Source: JAJVHZ01 sp041395385 (GTDB taxonomy: Bacteria > Pseudomonadota > Gammaproteobacteria > JAJPIJ01). Taken from it: DNA of 64,000 nt. Numbering within the stretch: position 1 is the first letter of the stretch; each line of letters opens with the position of its first letter. The stretch covers positions 116,228-180,227 of the forward strand of contig JAWLAN010000009.1 in NCBI GenBank assembly GCA_041395385.1, in the 5' to 3' direction. Of this stretch, positions 1 through 7,757 are shown piece by piece. Below the pieces are notes generated by a model. The model did not search any database, was not told the DNA's origin, and worked only from the letters and a program-made list of their open reading frames with translations. The position numbers and the translations under genes were made by a program.

Positions 1-969
1 CTGAAGGAGATCGGCAGGGCGCTGGAGCCCATGGACATCGGTCTGCCGATCCCGCGCGCGGGCCAGGCACTGGTGCGGGTGCGGGTCTGTGGCGTCTGCC
101 GCACCGACCTGCACATCCGCGACGGCGATCTGCCGCGCAAGAAGATGCCGGTCATCCTCGGGCACGAGGTCGTCGGCGAGGTCGTCTCGCTCGGCGCCCA
201 GGTCACGGGTCTGCAGGTCGGTCAGCGCGTCGGGATCCCCTGGCTGGGGCACACCTGCGGCAGCTGCGCCTACTGTCAGCGCGGGCAGGAGAATCTCTGC
301 GAGCGGGCCACCTTCACCGGCTATCACGTCGACGGCGGATTCGCCGAGTATGCGGTGGCCGACGCGCGCTTCTGCCTGCCGCTGCCGGCGGCGTACGGCG
401 ATGCCGAAGCGGCGCCGCTGCTGTGCGCCGGCCTCATCGGATACCGGGCCTTGCGCATGGCCGGCGAGGCGCGGCGCCTGGGGATATACGGTTTCGGTGC
501 CGCGGCGCACATTGTCGCGCAGGTGGCCCGCCACCAGGGGCGCGAGGTGTACGCGTTCACACGCCCCGGCGATCGCGCCGGACAGGACTTCGCGCGCGAG
601 TGCGGCGCGCAGTGGGCCGGCGCTTCGGACCAGACGCCGCCCGTCGCGCTCGAGGCCGCCGTGCTGTTCGCCCCGGTCGGCGAGCTGGTGCCGGCGGCGT
701 TGCGCGCGGTCGGCAAGGGCGGCACGGTCGTCTGCGCCGGCATACACATGAGCGACATACCGGCGTTTCCCTACTCGCTGCTCTGGGGCGAGCGCACGCT
801 GCGCTCGGTGGCGAACCTCACGCGCCAGGACGGGATCGAGTTCCTGGAACTCGCGCCGCAGGTGCCGGTGCATACGGCGGTGGAGACCTTCCCCCTTGCG
901 GAGGCCAATGCCGCCATCGACCGGCTGCGGGGCGGCGAGGTGCGGGGCGCGGCGGTGCTCGTCATCTAG
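1..969 (+). CDS. Zinc-dependent alcohol dehydrogenase (MDR family), 5' end outside the window
   Basis: The frame is open from base 1. The first in-frame ATG is at 31, but the codons before it continue the usual N-terminal strand of the family, so the true start lies upstream and the gene is partial. Medium-chain dehydrogenase features are clear: GVCRTDLH with the first catalytic-zinc Cys, GHEVVGE with the His/Glu pair, the four-Cys structural zinc lobe (HTCGSCAYCQRGQENLC), and PLLCAG with the last zinc Cys. The cofactor fold contains YGFGAAAH where the family usually has GxGGLGH, so the glycine turn is slightly unusual. Expected reaction: NAD(P)-dependent oxidation of alcohols or reduction of aldehydes in the cytoplasm. 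The physiological substrate cannot be read from the sequence. Confidence 0.9.
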   Translation: MKEIGRALEPMDIGLPIPRAGQALVRVRVCGVCRTDLHIRDGDLPRKKMPVILGHEVVGEVVSLGAQVTGLQVGQRVGIPWLGHTCGSCAYCQRGQENLCERATFTGYHVDGGFAEYAVADARFCLPLPAAYGDAEAAPLLCAGLIGYRALRMAGEARRLGIYGFGAAAHIVAQVARHQGREVYAFTRPGDRAGQDFARECGAQWAGASDQTPPVALEAAVLFAPVGELVPAALRAVGKGGTVVCAGIHMSDIPAFPYSLLWGERTLRSVANLTRQDGIEFLELAPQVPVHTAVETFPLAEANAAIDRLRGGEVRGAAVLVI

Positions 970-1050
970 GTCATGGAGGGCGCGGCTCGAGAATCGCGGG
1001 GGCCGGCTGCCGGCAGGGCGGATCCGGGAGTCGGCGCGTGGAAGAAAGAA

Positions 1051-1073
1051 TGGCGGAGGGATTGTCTCCGCCA
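1051..1073 (-). terminator. Hairpin terminator downstream of the PepSY gene
   Basis: Perfect 8-bp stem TGGCGGAG / CTCCGCCA with a 7-nt loop, lying between two convergent genes. Read on the minus strand it is followed by a T-rich stretch (TTCTTTCTT), as expected for an intrinsic terminator of the minus-strand gene. Confidence 0.65.
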
Positions 1074-1111
1074 CGCATGCAACGATCGGTTGAGGCAGTC
1101 GGCCGCTGCCC

Positions 1112-1657
1112 TCACTCCATCTCGGTGCCGATCTCGTAGACCTCCACGTTGGCCTCTTCGATCTTGCCGGTCTCCGCGCTGACGTCGACCTTGATCTCCG
1201 GACCCATGGTGGTCTGGATGTCGAACTCGTAGGTGGCCTCGCCGTCCTGGCCGATCTCGAACTCCTCCGCCACGACCTTGCCGGGGTGTACCGCCAGCGC
1301 GAACTTGCGTGCCTCCTCCTGGCTCACCTTCGCCAGCGACTTGAACAGCGGGTCATCGGCCGTCACCTCCCGCTCGATCTCGGTGATGAGACCCTCCTCG
1401 GCATTGCACTCGACGTTGTAGGTGTGGCCGTCCTTGGCCTCGATGTCGAACTCGTAGGTCGGGTCGTCGCCCTCGATCTTCAGCTCGAGCTTGCGCGGAT
1501 TGCCGGGGACGGTGTCGAGCGCCTGGTCGAGGCAGGTCTCCACGGACACCAGCTTCCAGTTGGCCACGTCGTCCAGATCGAGCGTGTCGCCGGCCTGGGC
1601 CGCGACGGCTGCCAACGCCGTGAGCAGGGTGGTGGTGAACAGGGGTAGCTTGCGCAT
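1112..1657 (-). CDS. Secreted PepSY-domain protein
   Basis: 181 residues from the ATG at 1657, which has an AAGGAG ribosome site just upstream; an earlier in-frame start at 1795 would add a non-conserved leader. Residues 1-22 form a Sec signal peptide ending in AQAG. The mature part has two PepSY-like repeats, each with paired beta strands such as YEFDIEAKDG and YEFDIQTTMG, preceded by a helix with EEARKFALAVHPGKV. It is very acidic (many Glu and Asp). PepSY domains are thought to modulate peptidases or bind ligands in the periplasm; here the role is unknown. It is monocistronic, with a terminator behind it and a candidate promoter in front. Confidence 0.8.
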   Translation of the reverse strand: MRKLPLFTTTLLTALAAVAAQAGDTLDLDDVANWKLVSVETCLDQALDTVPGNPRKLELKIEGDDPTYEFDIEAKDGHTYNVECNAEEGLITEIEREVTADDPLFKSLAKVSQEEARKFALAVHPGKVVAEEFEIGQDGEATYEFDIQTTMGPEIKVDVSAETGKIEEANVEVYEIGTEME

Positions 1658-1755
1658 TACTGGCTCCTTGGATTGCAGTGAAGCGGACACTCGTCGGGGG
1701 GGGGATTCCCAACTAAAGGGAAAATATCCCGAGAAAACGTACACGTCATTCCCAA

Positions 1756-1784
1756 AGGATAGGCGCAAATTTTGTGCTATGCAA
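1756..1784 (-). promoter_or_regulatory. Candidate sigma-70 promoter for the PepSY gene
   Basis: On the minus strand TTGCAT and TATCCT are separated by exactly 17 bp, about 100 bp upstream of the PepSY start. The match to consensus is partial, so this is a prediction by eye. Confidence 0.35.
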
Positions 1785-1894
1785 CAGGACGGCAACCGGG
1801 CGTGGTTCGCGGGCGCACTGTCAATGACAGGGCGTGCAAGCCGGGGGTCCCGCGTTTCGCCGCGGGTCCGGGCCTCGGTCCAACGGGCCGGCGC

Positions 1895-2569
1895 TCAGCC
1901 GGGGATGACGCCGGTGCGGCGCGCCAGCGCGCGCAGGTCCTCGCGCGTGGAGAGCTTCAGCTTGGCCTTGATGGTGCCGCCGTAGTTGGCGACGGTCTTG
2001 TAGCTGAGGTTGAGCAGCCGCGCGATCTCCTTCAGCGGCACATCCGCGGCCAACATGCAGAACACCTCGTACTCCCTCGGCGAGAGCCCGCGCAGGTTGC
2101 TGCTCTTGCCCATGAGCTTTTGCAGCGCGATGCGCTGCGCCAGGGCCGGGTCGAGGTAGTTACTCCCGTCGGCGACCAGGTGCATCGCCTTGATGATCTC
2201 CTCGAGCGCCGCCGAGCGGCAGACGTAACCGCCGGCGCCGCCCTGCAGCGCCACCTCGGCCTCGATGAGGTCCTCCCTGGCCGAGACCGCCAGCACGCGT
2301 ATCGCCGGGTGGGCTGCAACCACCTCGTGGATGAGCTGCGTCCCGTGCAGGCGGTCGTCCGTCAGGTCCACCAGCAACAGGTCCGGCTTCGCGGACGCCA
2401 GTATGCGCAGCGCCTCCTCGGTGGATGCCGCAATCCAGTCGAAAGTGATCGACGGGTCAGCCTCCTCGACGGCCCGGTAGCCGGTCTGGGCGATCCGGTT
2501 GGCGGCGACGAGCAATACGTGACGCACCGCACCCGTGCGCGTTCCCGGGCCGGCTGCATCAATGCTCAT
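1895..2569 (-). CDS. NarL/LuxR-type response regulator with a degenerate receiver
   Basis: 224 residues from the ATG at 2569; the frame is open for 387 bases upstream, but that part is GC-rich non-coding in character. N-terminal receiver domain (about residues 15-130) and C-terminal LuxR helix-turn-helix (about 155-215, LSPREYEVF ... KEIARLLNLSYKTV). The phospho-acceptor Asp is present (LLLVD, residue 68) and so is the Ser switch residue (LAVSA, 96). The acidic pair that follows strand 1 in normal receivers is replaced by VAANR, and the invariant Lys is Arg (GYVCR, 118). It may therefore work without classical phosphorylation. No histidine kinase lies next to it. Confidence 0.85.
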   Translation of the reverse strand: MSIDAAGPGTRTGAVRHVLLVAANRIAQTGYRAVEEADPSITFDWIAASTEEALRILASAKPDLLLVDLTDDRLHGTQLIHEVVAAHPAIRVLAVSAREDLIEAEVALQGGAGGYVCRSAALEEIIKAMHLVADGSNYLDPALAQRIALQKLMGKSSNLRGLSPREYEVFCMLAADVPLKEIARLLNLSYKTVANYGGTIKAKLKLSTREDLRALARRTGVIPG

Positions 2570-2801
2570 GGCGAGTACTGGAATCGGACGGGCATCGGGT
2601 GGATGGTGTGTGCGGGTCCTGGGGGATCCCGGGAAATTATCCCATCCTAGCAGGAAATCCGGGAGGAGGCAGCCCGGACCGGGAGCGGCAATCAGCGTGG
2701 CCTGCCGCGGGCGCGCCAGATGGCCATAAGAGGCCGGGCAGGCCGGTGGCAACGTGAATTCGGTTACCATGGCCGCCAAAAAAAGGCTTGGCGGGTAGCG
2801 C

Positions 2802-4883
2802 ATGCAGAAACCGGATACACCGACATCCATGGGCTGGGGCCAGCGGCTGGCATGGGCCGTGGTCGCGGTGCTCGGGGCCGGCGCCGCCGGCGTCATCGCC
2901 CTGCATCGCGGCGAAAGCATCAACAGCATCTGGTTCATCGTGGCCGCCGTGTGCATCTATGCGCTCGGCTTCCGCTTCTACAGCGCCTTCGTTGCCGCGC
3001 GCGTGCTCGCGCTCGACGCCACGCGCGCCACGCCGGCGGAGCGGCTCAACGACGGCCGCGACTACCTGCCCACCAACCGCTGGATAGTCTTCGGCCACCA
3101 TTTCGCGGCGATCGCCGGCCCCGGGCCCCTGATCGGGCCCACGCTGGCCGCCCAGTTCGGCTACCTGCCCGGGACGATCTGGATCCTCATCGGCGCGGTG
3201 CTGGGCGGCTGCGTGCAGGATTTCGTGATTCTGTTCTGCTCGTTGCGCCGCAACGGCCGATCGCTGGGCCAGATGGCCCGTGACGAGCTCGGGACGCTCG
3301 GCGGCGCGGTGGCGCTGATCGGGGTCATGGCGATCATGATCATCCTCATCGCGGTGCTCGGGCTCGTGGTCGTCAACGCGATGAAGCACAGCCCCTGGGC
3401 GACCTCGACGGTGGCCGCGACGATACCGATCGCCGTGCTCGTCGGGCTGTACATGCGCAACCTGCGGCCCGGCCGGGTCATCGAGGGGACGGCGCTGGGC
3501 GTGGCGCTGCTCGTCTTTTCGGTCGTCGCGGGCGGCTGGATCGATCACCACCCGGTGCTGCGCGACTGGTTCGACTACGACGGTCCACAGCTCGCGCTCA
3601 TGATCATCGCCTACGGTTTCGCTGCGGCGGTACTGCCGGTGTGGCTGCTGCTCGCGCCGCGGGATTACCTCTCGACCTTCATGAAGATCGGCACCATCGT
3701 CGCGCTGGCCATCGCCATCGTGATCCTGCGGCCGGAGGTGAAGATGCCGGCGATGACGCAGTTCATCGACGGCACCGGACCGATCTTCGGCGGCAAGCTG
3801 TTCCCCTTCGTCTTCATCACCATCGCCTGCGGCGCCATCTCCGGCTTCCACTCTCTCATCTCATCGGGCACCACTCCGAAGCTGCTGGGCAACGAACGCG
3901 ACGCCCGCTTCATCGGCTACGGCGCGATGGCGATGGAATCCTTCGTCGCCATCATGGCGATGGTGGCAGCCACGGTGCTCGACCCCGGGGTGTATTTCGC
4001 CATCAACAGCCCCGCGGGCGTCGTCGGCGCCGAGGCCGCCAAGGCGGTGCAGACGATCTCGGACTGGGGATTCCCGGTGACGGTCGAGCAGATGACCGCG
4101 CTGGCCAGGGAGATGGGCGAGTCGACGCTGTTCGCTCGCACCGGCGGCGCGCCGTCGCTCGCGGTCGGCATGGCGAGCATCTTCTCGCAGGCCTTCGGCA
4201 ACACGCTGCTCGCGGTGTGGTACCACTTCGCGATCATGTTCGAGGCCCTGTTCATCCTCACGACGCTGGACGCCGGCACGCGGGTCGCTCGCTTCATGCT
4301 GCAGGACATGCTCGGCAACGTCTTCCCCGCCCTGGCCCGCACGAGCTGGTACCCGAGCGTGCTCCTCTGCAGCGCGCTGGTCGTCGCGGGCTGGGGATAT
4401 TTCCTGTACATCGGAACCATCGACCCCCTGGGCGGCATCAACAGCCTGTGGCCGCTGTTCGGCATCGCCAACCAGATGCTGGCGGCGATCGCGCTGTGCG
4501 TCTCGACCACGGTCATCGTGAAGTCCGGCAAGCTTCGCTACGCCTGGGTCACGGCGGTGCCGCTCGCGTGGCTGGTCGTCATCACGACCGCCGCCGCGTG
4601 GGAGAAGCTCTTCAGCCCGGAGCTGCGGATCGGATTTCTCGCGCACGCGAGCGATCTCTCCGAGAAGCTCGCCGCCGGCGTGTTGCCGTCGGAGAAGGCC
4701 GCACAGGCCCCGCAGCTCATCTTCAACGATCGGCTGGACGCGGTGCTGACGGCCTTCTTCCTGGTGACCACCTGGGTGCTGGTCATCGAGACGATGCGGG
4801 TCTGCCACGCGGCGGCCACGGGGCGCCGCTGTCCCCCGTCCACCGAGACGCCCTACGTGCGCACGCAACTCGCGGAGGCCTGA
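2802..4883 (+). CDS. cstA: Carbon starvation protein A (CstA-family peptide/pyruvate transporter)
   Basis: 693 residues, a normal length for CstA. The protein is almost entirely hydrophobic, with about 16-18 membrane segments. Family hallmarks are GHHFAAIAGPGPLIGPTLAA near residue 90 and GFHSLISSGTTPKLL near residue 350. CstA proteins import peptides or pyruvate through the inner membrane and are often raised under carbon starvation. The ATG at 2802 follows a GGCGGG ribosome-binding stretch. A small DUF466 gene follows after 5 bases, the standard pairing. Confidence 0.93.
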   Translation: MQKPDTPTSMGWGQRLAWAVVAVLGAGAAGVIALHRGESINSIWFIVAAVCIYALGFRFYSAFVAARVLALDATRATPAERLNDGRDYLPTNRWIVFGHHFAAIAGPGPLIGPTLAAQFGYLPGTIWILIGAVLGGCVQDFVILFCSLRRNGRSLGQMARDELGTLGGAVALIGVMAIMIILIAVLGLVVVNAMKHSPWATSTVAATIPIAVLVGLYMRNLRPGRVIEGTALGVALLVFSVVAGGWIDHHPVLRDWFDYDGPQLALMIIAYGFAAAVLPVWLLLAPRDYLSTFMKIGTIVALAIAIVILRPEVKMPAMTQFIDGTGPIFGGKLFPFVFITIACGAISGFHSLISSGTTPKLLGNERDARFIGYGAMAMESFVAIMAMVAATVLDPGVYFAINSPAGVVGAEAAKAVQTISDWGFPVTVEQMTALAREMGESTLFARTGGAPSLAVGMASIFSQAFGNTLLAVWYHFAIMFEALFILTTLDAGTRVARFMLQDMLGNVFPALARTSWYPSVLLCSALVVAGWGYFLYIGTIDPLGGINSLWPLFGIANQMLAAIALCVSTTVIVKSGKLRYAWVTAVPLAWLVVITTAAAWEKLFSPELRIGFLAHASDLSEKLAAGVLPSEKAAQAPQLIFNDRLDAVLTAFFLVTTWVLVIETMRVCHAAATGRRCPPSTETPYVRTQLAEA

Positions 4884-4888
4884 TCGGG

Positions 4889-5143
4889 ATGAAAACGCCT
4901 TGGTCGCACGTGCTCGAGCTGTGGCGGTGCGCCGCGCGCGGGCCTGCGCCGGCCGGGCGGTTGCGCACGGCCGCCTCGGCGGCGTGGCGGGCGTTGCGCG
5001 CGGCGACCGGTGACGATGGCTACGAGCGCTATCTCGCGCATCACCGTCTGCACCATGGCGCGGGCGACGTTCCGATGAGTCGTGCGGAGTATTTTCGCGC
5101 CGAGCAGCGGCGCAAATGGGATGGCATCAGGCGCTGCTGCTGA
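4889..5143 (+). CDS. CstA-associated small protein (YbdD/YjiX, DUF466 family)
   Basis: 84 residues. The core of the family is visible: a short basic helix, then DDGYERYLAHHRLHH followed by P-M-S-R-A-E-Y-F, and the terminal basic tail with RRKWDGIRRCC. Members occur directly behind cstA or btsT genes and are thought to assist the transporter; their biochemical role is not established. The gene starts 5 bases after cstA, so the two are probably translated from one mRNA. It ends 3 bases from the convergent exoD-like gene. Confidence 0.85.
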   Translation: MKTPWSHVLELWRCAARGPAPAGRLRTAASAAWRALRAATGDDGYERYLAHHRLHHGAGDVPMSRAEYFRAEQRRKWDGIRRCC

Positions 5144-5146
5144 GAG

Positions 5147-5779
5147 CTACAACAGGCTGCCGAGGTAGGCCCAGGCCTGGTCGCCCAGCACCGCCACGAC
5201 CGCGAGCACGACGCTGAAGTAGATCACGGTGACCGCCAGCCAGAACAGCGCGCCGAACAGCATCAGGCCGTCCTGTTCGAGCTCCGCGACGCAGACGAAC
5301 AGTATCGCCAGCCCGGGCAGCGCGTTGTTGAAGGGCAGGCCGAAGAACGGGATCGCCATCAGCAGGCCCCCCGCCATCAGCACGAGGCCGGAATTGCGGC
5401 GGCCGGGCGCGCCGCTCACCAGTCGCGTGTAGCGCGGCCGCGTCACCTTCCTGCACCAGCCGAGGATCTTCAGGCACACCCGGGTGGCCACCTCCCAGGT
5501 CTGGGCGCCGACCTCGATGCGACGCACCCGCTGCGGCAGCACCGGTACCTTGTGCCCGCGCCACATCTGCCAGCCCATCGCCGCGAACACCAGGCCCCCG
5601 GCGGTGGCGAGCGGCCCGAGCGACACCGGCGTCAGAAACGGCAGTACGAGAATGATGGCGAAGAAGCAGAAGCTCGCCTCCTCGATGGAGTCCAGCACCT
5701 CCCCGAGCGTGAGCGGCCGGCCCTGCGCGCGCTCCCGGAAGCCCTCGAGGGTGGCTACCAGCGTTGCATAGTCGGACAT
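5147..5779 (-). CDS. ExoD-family integral membrane protein (exopolysaccharide synthesis)
   Basis: 210 residues with about four membrane segments and the ExoD signature: an N-terminal helix, LTLGEVLDSIEEASFCF, then LPFLTPVSLGPLATAGG, and later AIPFFGLPFNNALPG. ExoD proteins affect exopolysaccharide production and alkali tolerance in rhizobia; the mechanism is unknown. It lies 1 base downstream of uppP on the same strand, so the two form an operon, and both concern envelope polysaccharide supply. Its 3' end almost touches the DUF466 gene on the other strand. Confidence 0.88.
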   Translation of the reverse strand: MSDYATLVATLEGFRERAQGRPLTLGEVLDSIEEASFCFFAIILVLPFLTPVSLGPLATAGGLVFAAMGWQMWRGHKVPVLPQRVRRIEVGAQTWEVATRVCLKILGWCRKVTRPRYTRLVSGAPGRRNSGLVLMAGGLLMAIPFFGLPFNNALPGLAILFVCVAELEQDGLMLFGALFWLAVTVIYFSVVLAVVAVLGDQAWAYLGSLL

Positions 5780-5780
5780 G

Positions 5781-6590
5781 TCAGGATCCCCGCGGCCAGT
5801 AATACCACAGGCAGAGCGCGCCGAAGAGTATGCGATACCAGGCGAAGACCGTGAAGTCGTGCCGCGACACGAACCGGATGAAGGTCTTCACGGCCAGGAC
5901 CGCCGTGATGAAGGACGCGACGAAGCCGATCGCCAGCACGACGACGTATTCGGCGTTCAGCTCGCCCAGGTTCTTGGCCAGATCGAAGCCCGTCGCCGCG
6001 AACATGACCGGGATGGCGAGGAAGAAGGAGAACTCCGTCGCCGCCGTGCGCGACAGCCCGAACAGCAGGCCGCCGATGATGGTCGCCCCGGAGCGCGAGG
6101 TGCCGGGAATGAGGGACAGCACCTGCACGCAGCCGATCTTGAAGGCGTCCCACGGTCGCAGCTCGTCCACGGTCTGCACGCGCACCGGCAGGTGCATGCG
6201 CTCGACGATCAGGATGATGACGCCGCCGATGATGAGCGCAACGGCCACGGTCAGCGGGTTGAACAGCGTCGCCTTGATCGCCTCGTGCGCGATGAGCCCG
6301 ACCACCGCCGCCGGCAGGAAGGCGACCAGCAGGTTGAGTACGAAGCGCTGCGAGTCGCGGTCGCTGCGGACGCCGCGCATCACGGCGAGCAGCTTCCCCC
6401 GGTACAGCCAGCAGATGGCCAGGATCGCCGCCAGCTGAATGACTATCTCGAAATTCGATGCCAGCGGCCCGTGAAAATCGATGAGGTCGGCTGTTATGAT
6501 GAGATGTCCGGTGCTGGAGATGGGCAGGAACTCCGTTATGCCCTCCACGGCACCCATGACCACGGCCTTGAGGTATTCCAACCAGTTCAT
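5781..6590 (-). CDS. uppP: Undecaprenyl-diphosphatase UppP (BacA)
   Basis: 269 residues, standard length. Both catalytic motifs are intact: EGITEFLPISSTGHL near residue 17 and PGTSRSGATIIGGLL near residue 162, with Glu, Ser and Arg in place. The protein has about seven to eight membrane segments. UppP removes a phosphate from undecaprenyl diphosphate at the periplasmic face to recycle the lipid carrier for peptidoglycan and polysaccharide synthesis; it also gives bacitracin resistance. It is the first gene of an operon with exoD and is divergent from the antiporter gene. Confidence 0.96.
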   Translation of the reverse strand: MNWLEYLKAVVMGAVEGITEFLPISSTGHLIITADLIDFHGPLASNFEIVIQLAAILAICWLYRGKLLAVMRGVRSDRDSQRFVLNLLVAFLPAAVVGLIAHEAIKATLFNPLTVAVALIIGGVIILIVERMHLPVRVQTVDELRPWDAFKIGCVQVLSLIPGTSRSGATIIGGLLFGLSRTAATEFSFFLAIPVMFAATGFDLAKNLGELNAEYVVVLAIGFVASFITAVLAVKTFIRFVSRHDFTVFAWYRILFGALCLWYYWPRGS

Positions 6591-6711
6591 TCGCGATGTC
6601 CTCGGGGCGCTTCAGTAGCTTGATCCTTTATTGCGCGCAAAGTGGCGCCGGGCCGCAGCCGGGTCGGCAGTATGCACTGTTTGTCTCGTTATCTTGGGGG
6701 GGAGCGTTTCG

Positions 6712-7722
6712 ATGTTGATGGCCGACTTCGGCGAGCTGCTGGTCATGCTCGTCATCATTGTAATTGCCGCGGAGGTGTTCACAAACGCACTGGAGCATTT
6801 GGGTGAACGCCTTGGCATTTCCGAGGGCGTCACCGGCTCGCTGTTCGCGGCCGTGGGCACGGCCATGCCCGAGAGCATGGTGCCGATACTGGCCTTCTTC
6901 GCCGGCGGCAGCAATCCGGAGATCAACGAGGAGATCGGCGTCGGCGCGATACTGGGCGCGCCGCTGATGCTCTCGACGCTCTCCCTGTTCCTGATGACGC
7001 TGTCGGTGCTGAATCGCCGCGGCCTGGCGGGCCACCTGCGGCCCGAGCGTACGGGGCTCACGCGCGACCTCAATTTCTTCCTGCTGGCCTTCCTCATCGC
7101 CGCCGGCGCCCTGTTCATCCCGCACGAAGGCAAGGCGGTGCAATCGCTGCTGGCGATGGTTATGCTGGTCATCTATTTCGTCTACGTCCTGATGACGGTG
7201 CGCGCCTCCGCAGATCTCGTGCGCAACGGCCACGCGACCGAGGCGCACAGGGAAATGTACCTCTGTCGCGTCGGCTTGCCCGACAACATGCTCGTCGTAC
7301 TGCTGCAGATTGCGCTGGGTCTCGCCCTGCTGATACTCGGCGCCAAGGGGTTCATCCATGGCGTGGAGCAGGCCTCGATACACCTCGGCGTTTCCGCGCT
7401 GTTCCTGTCGCTGCTGATCGTGCCCATCGCCACCGAGCTCCCGGAGAAGGTGAACAGCATCCTGTGGATACGGCGGGGCAAGGACACGATGGCCTTCGGC
7501 AACATCACCGGAGCGATGGTCTTCCAGGGAACCGTGCTGCCGGCCATCGGCCTGCTGCTCACCCCCTGGGAGCCTCGCAAGGAGGTGCTCGTCGGGATCC
7601 TCGTGGCGCTCGCGGCCTCCGTGTGGCTGCGGTACTGCCTGGCGCAGGGGCAGCTGGTCGTCTGGCAGCTCATGCTGAACGGCATGCTGTATGTCGGCTA
7701 CATCGTCGCCATGGTGATCTGA
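6712..7722 (+). CDS. Sodium/calcium exchanger family membrane protein
   Basis: 336 residues from the ATG at 6712, chosen because a strong GGGGGGGAG ribosome site precedes it; a TTG at 6631 would add a poorly hydrophobic leader. Two inverted halves each carry the exchanger signature: VGTAMPESMVP with GVGAILGAP in the first, and VPIATELPEKVN with GNITGAMVFQ in the second. About ten membrane segments. The acidic residues in these alpha repeats normally bind the cation, so Ca2+/H+ or Ca2+/Na+ exchange is likely, though the ion is not certain. The PQQ dehydrogenase gene follows after 35 bases. Confidence 0.88.
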   Translation: MLMADFGELLVMLVIIVIAAEVFTNALEHLGERLGISEGVTGSLFAAVGTAMPESMVPILAFFAGGSNPEINEEIGVGAILGAPLMLSTLSLFLMTLSVLNRRGLAGHLRPERTGLTRDLNFFLLAFLIAAGALFIPHEGKAVQSLLAMVMLVIYFVYVLMTVRASADLVRNGHATEAHREMYLCRVGLPDNMLVVLLQIALGLALLILGAKGFIHGVEQASIHLGVSALFLSLLIVPIATELPEKVNSILWIRRGKDTMAFGNITGAMVFQGTVLPAIGLLLTPWEPRKEVLVGILVALAASVWLRYCLAQGQLVVWQLMLNGMLYVGYIVAMVI

Positions 7723-7757
7723 GCGGCGGCGGGGGCGGGCAGGCGAACGGAGATCCG

